From Symbiobacteriaceae bacterium (GTDB lineage Bacteria > Bacillota > Sulfobacillia > Symbiobacteriales > Symbiobacteriaceae), in the NCBI GenBank assembly GCA_029239785.1, contig JARBUG010000003.1, positions 58,639 to 122,638 on the forward strand: DNA of 64,000 bases, given 5' to 3'. Shown piece after piece: positions 62,101 through 64,000 of the stretch. The notes beneath the pieces are model-generated. The model searched no databases and was not told the DNA's origin. It worked only from the letters and a program-made list of their open reading frames with translations. Numbering within the stretch: the first letter of the stretch is position 1; each line of letters begins with the position of its first letter. Position numbers and translations under genes: made by a program.

Positions 62101-63663
62101 TTCCAGCCGGCTTCGGGTCTGCGACTGGCGGTAACCCCCGATCTGTCCACCCTCCGGGTCGGCGGTGGCAGCAACTACGCCTTCATTAAGGCGACACTGC
62201 TTGATGCCGCCGGCAACCCGGTCAATAATCAGACCGGACGTCCGATTCCCGTCGTGCTTGAGCTGGCGCCCGAATCGAACGGCGCCTTCGCCTACGGCAC
62301 CTTTACGGTCGATAACCTGGCGGGCAGCACCTCCACCCTGAAGAAGAGTGTGGAGATCGCACCGGGTGCCTCGGAGAGCGACGGGGTCCGCTTCTTCAGC
62401 GGCGCCGCCGCCGGCTCGAAGACGGTCAACTGGTCGGCTCAGGACGGCACCACGGGTTCGTTCAGCATCGCCACGGTGGCTGCGACGGCGCCGAATGACG
62501 TTCTGGTGACGACCCATCCTGTGCCGCTCGAACCCTGGACGGGCGTGCCGATGGCTCTGACCGGCCAGGAACTGATCATCACCATACGCGACAGCAACGG
62601 CGTGCGTATGAGCGATGCATCTGGCCCGGTGACGGTGACCATGAAGGATGCCGACACCCGCATTGTGCTGACCTGGGACGGCAACCTGCAGGGCTACCAG
62701 ACCAGGGGACCGGCCTATCCCAGCACCTTCACCGTGAACGCTGACCGCGGTCAGGCCAAGGTAATCGTGCGGGCCAATACGTCGGGCATGAAGCTGTATG
62801 ACGTTACGTACCGGCATACCGATAACACGGAGAGAAAAGTGCAGGCCAACGGCATGTTCCTGCCTAAAGGGGCAGAGAACATGGAGGTCACCGCCTCGGC
62901 TGAGCGGATTCGGCGGGACGGCAGTGTCATGCTATCCGCCCGGATTCTGGATCAGAACGGGCAAACCGTGACTGCCGCCGCCGGTACAGTAACCTTTGTG
63001 GCACTGCCAGGGTCGCCGATCACAGCACCACTGTCGGTCACGGTTCCGATCATTGGCGGAGTGGCTTCGGCGACGTTTGCCTCCAACCGGAGCGTATCCG
63101 GCCAGGAGATCGCTGCCAACTTCTACGTTGAATCGACTGTCCGGCGGGCATCGACCGATACGGTGCTCGCGGGAAATATCACCGTGATTGTAGATGACCT
63201 GGCGCCGAGCCTGAGCGGCGTCTCGTTCCGGCAGGGGCCCATTGCAGCCGGGGCAGGGACCCTCAATACCGAAGATGAGATTGTGCTGACCTTCAGCGAG
63301 CCGGTGAATGCGGGCGACCTGGTAGCCGGGTTGACCCGGGGCGGTTCACTAAGCCCGGCCGGCACATCCATCAACATCATCGGTTCGGATATCGACTTCA
63401 ACGGCCTTGCCGGATTGGACAAGGTCACACTCAACGGAACCACCTTCTCCGCACTGGCAGATTTCACGATTGCCACCATCTCCCTTAACGCAACGGGAAC
63501 CACACTGACCATTCGTCTGGGCGCCCGTACAGCCGGCACCGATCCGACGCTGACGGCTCCGGCTACGACTGCCGATCTGGTCACTACCGTTCCGCTGAGG
63601 GATGCGGTGGGCCAGGAGCGCCTCAGTCCCTTCGCTGCTGCCCCGGTAACCGGAGCGTTCTAG
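59101..63663 (+). CDS. SLH-domain surface protein with Ig-like repeats, 1520 aa
   Basis: A signal peptide (AGLLSLLLIMCTLATTAPPALA) is followed by SLH modules (about 25-190: TRAEMAKLLVYSLGL, GHWAEGIIAVAKTTGVMRGYPEGDFRP) that attach to cell-wall polymers. Then come about ten bacterial Ig/invasin-like domains with recurrent motifs (DKGNTLTDYKGNLTL, DVYGNRVTQPSYPVTF, DSNGVRMSD). It is probably an S-layer or adhesive surface protein. The TTG start at 59101 has AAGAGGG 8 nt upstream. The end has no sorting signal, so SLH attachment is its likely anchor. Confidence 0.93.
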   Translation: MFRRVWAGLLSLLLIMCTLATTAPPALAAMHEEDYLEAARQLNRYGLVQGDDQGYRFYSQLTRAEMAKLLVYSLGLQNDAPRYLGRGVFADTTGHWAEGIIAVAKTTGVMRGYPEGDFRPQAPLTYAEVVTALSRLVGLEASGEPWPRTYLTPAQDAGIIPEQMNVHLMLGDPAARGDVFVLLWRTLSVVKNAQGQNLLRRYLDTTAPTLAVDPQPKETADLTLTVSGTVKDADQVLVNGQSATVTFGSFRHDVSLRLGPNTIRVQAVDIAGNVREEVVQIERKQSPIGALAVTGPAQVKVGQTASYSVTLKDQNGEAIADRKGITAEVLPAALGSFDAVTGVFTAGTVPGAGSIVVKAGSAQSSVAVTTIPGSLDHLRIDPPVAGAAAKETVTFTVKGYDQYENSVAIGAVHWSASGGTIGATTGVFTVPDTPGVFTVTATASGKSATATVQPLNFQAASVRVTVPTNANLKANGLGEITMTATVLDDKGNTLTDYKGNLTLTSSAPGTASPTVQSVPVTGGAAQFTVRAGTIPGTAQIKASTNLTVSGTAPVTVAPQRLQSIRLVGTALSNHVNNAATGYVEAIALDEDGNPMRSPLAETVALRLRLNMAGSGAARFMSNGLPEAMIALSSVDPTTGDVRTRTHLQYDSGIGTVLIEGTALSTMSWVQIQPGALVADQVGLPARVMIEPLADTGAGQTANIVVVVLDANGFRVTRPDALVGVIVRLRDQNGVTLTGTSVSAGRWQFPVTQTVAGTYTYTASLQPTPAEASLSARVLPAPVASLRVTAEPASLQADNASQTKLRAELVDVYGNRVTQPSYPVTFTKVTNRGAVQTFTAQTVNSATGVAEVTLRAGTVAANEDFVITVANPAMTANFTLTVRGVPDRLALSYGDNNGNNAPGEAADNLGRAGQPLTVFVDVMDRNGAVATYDHGRAITVTVKNMRTGEEQTIPQPTTMSNGRAVFHVTRSTADRYALKAQSAGLSPATTAGYGGPVADAIFQPASGLRLAVTPDLSTLRVGGGSNYAFIKATLLDAAGNPVNNQTGRPIPVVLELAPESNGAFAYGTFTVDNLAGSTSTLKKSVEIAPGASESDGVRFFSGAAAGSKTVNWSAQDGTTGSFSIATVAATAPNDVLVTTHPVPLEPWTGVPMALTGQELIITIRDSNGVRMSDASGPVTVTMKDADTRIVLTWDGNLQGYQTRGPAYPSTFTVNADRGQAKVIVRANTSGMKLYDVTYRHTDNTERKVQANGMFLPKGAENMEVTASAERIRRDGSVMLSARILDQNGQTVTAAAGTVTFVALPGSPITAPLSVTVPIIGGVASATFASNRSVSGQEIAANFYVESTVRRASTDTVLAGNITVIVDDLAPSLSGVSFRQGPIAAGAGTLNTEDEIVLTFSEPVNAGDLVAGLTRGGSLSPAGTSINIIGSDIDFNGLAGLDKVTLNGTTFSALADFTIATISLNATGTTLTIRLGARTAGTDPTLTAPATTADLVTTVPLRDAVGQERLSPFAAAPVTGAF

Positions 63664-63676
63664 ACCTTCACCTGCA

Positions 63677-63718
63677 TGCGAAAGGACCTCGCCCGACGTT
63701 GGGCGAGGTCCTTTCGCA
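63677..63718. terminator. Bidirectional terminator after the SLH gene
   Basis: A perfect 18-bp stem (TGCGAAAGGACCTCGCCC / GGGCGAGGTCCTTTCGCA) with a 6-nt loop. It serves the SLH gene and the convergent GH1 gene. Confidence 0.85.
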
Positions 63719-63722
63719 AATT

Positions 63723-64000
63723 TCACGGCAGAGAGGCACCACCACGGATGAAGTCACGAAACCAGTAAGCGCTGTCCTTCGGCGTGCGTCTGAGCGTATC
63801 GAAGTCGACGTGGACCAGGCCGAAGCGTTTGCTGACACCGTGGTGCCATTCCAGATTGTCCAGAAACGACCAAACATAATAGCCCTGCACGTCCACGCCC
63901 GCTGCCATGGCCTGCCCCACGGCACGTATGTGCGCCTGCAAGTACCTGATCCGCTCCACATCATGGACGCCTCCGTCAGGCGACACCTGATCGGCGAAAG
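63723..64000 (-). CDS. Glycoside hydrolase family 1 (beta-glucosidase-like), 3' part
   Basis: Only the last 92 or so codons lie inside the window; the start is beyond the right edge. GYYVWSFLDNLEWHHGVSKRFGL is split here: GYYVWSFLDNLEW and RFGLVHVDF are the classical GH1 C-terminal signature, containing substrate-contact Trp and Glu residues. GH1 enzymes hydrolyse beta-glucosides, galactosides or 6-phospho forms. Substrate class cannot be told from this end. Confidence 0.9.
   Translation of the reverse strand, partial: FADQVSPDGGVHDVERIRYLQAHIRAVGQAMAAGVDVQGYYVWSFLDNLEWHHGVSKRFGLVHVDFDTLRRTPKDSAYWFRDFIRGGASLP

Overview
The window is GC-rich DNA from a Gram-positive, sporulating bacterium. 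Two observations support this. First, spoIVFA/spoIVFB-like genes, a Spo0B-like phosphotransferase and a SpoIID-type protein are all present. Second, the window carries the Firmicutes order rplU - prp - rpmA - spo0B - obgE - yhbY - nadD - yqeK - LCP - rsfS. The high GC content, many GTG/TTG starts, S-layer (SLH) protein and secreted beta-propellers suggest a deep-branching thermophile-like clostridial lineage such as Symbiobacterium. That last step is inference; no rRNA gene is present to confirm it.

Layout. 1-341: start of a nitronate monooxygenase, running off the left edge. 591-4936: a M23 peptidase (SpoIVFA-like), a M50 protease (SpoIVFB-like), a radical SAM protein and its DUF2344 partner. 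5037-7385: a membrane M28 peptidase. 7437-13907 (minus): an AraC regulator, small proteins and an arcC - argF - GTPase - hypothetical operon. 14188-15885: RNase G. 16127-20319: a SipW signal peptidase locus with camelysin/TasA-like exported proteins. 20338-24310 (minus): two secreted beta-propeller proteins. 24632-31081: the conserved rplU-to-rsfS cluster. 31143-35384: SpoIID and a class A PBP. 35596-39544 (minus): a HAD phosphatase and a sugar ABC transporter. 39695-42607: leuS behind a Leu T-box. 42655-45001: a 46-aa ORF, a phosphodiesterase, a BON protein and ComEA. 45054-49980 (minus): a peptide ABC transporter and AzlCD. 50143-52814 (minus): endonuclease IV, a hypothetical and a HisC-like aminotransferase. 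52961-57550: a tyrosine/homogentisate degradation operon with a zinc-protease-like tail gene. 57725-63663: a S41-like peptidase and a 1520-aa SLH surface protein. 63723-64000 (minus): the end of a GH1 glycosidase.

How the genes relate. In many clostridia spoIVFAB, the radical SAM/DUF2344 pair, rng, rplU, prp, rpmA, spo0B and obgE sit close together. Here that block is interrupted twice: by a peptidase/arginine-metabolism island (about 5.0-13.9 kb) and by a secretion/matrix island (about 16.1-24.3 kb). The most unusual signals lie in or next to these islands. They are two copies of a 76-bp CTAG-bounded palindromic element whose CTAG overlaps stop codons, a perfect 22-bp inverted repeat flanking two camelysin-like genes, an 18-bp coding-repeat tract containing a 7-nt slip that shifts the frame, and recurrent TGCATA-N2-TATGCA palindromes in and near the carbamate/ornithine genes. 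The tyrosine operon (hppD, FAH-family hydrolase, hmgA, flavin reductase) is divergent from an aminotransferase annotated as HisC-like, which may supply 4-hydroxyphenylpyruvate.
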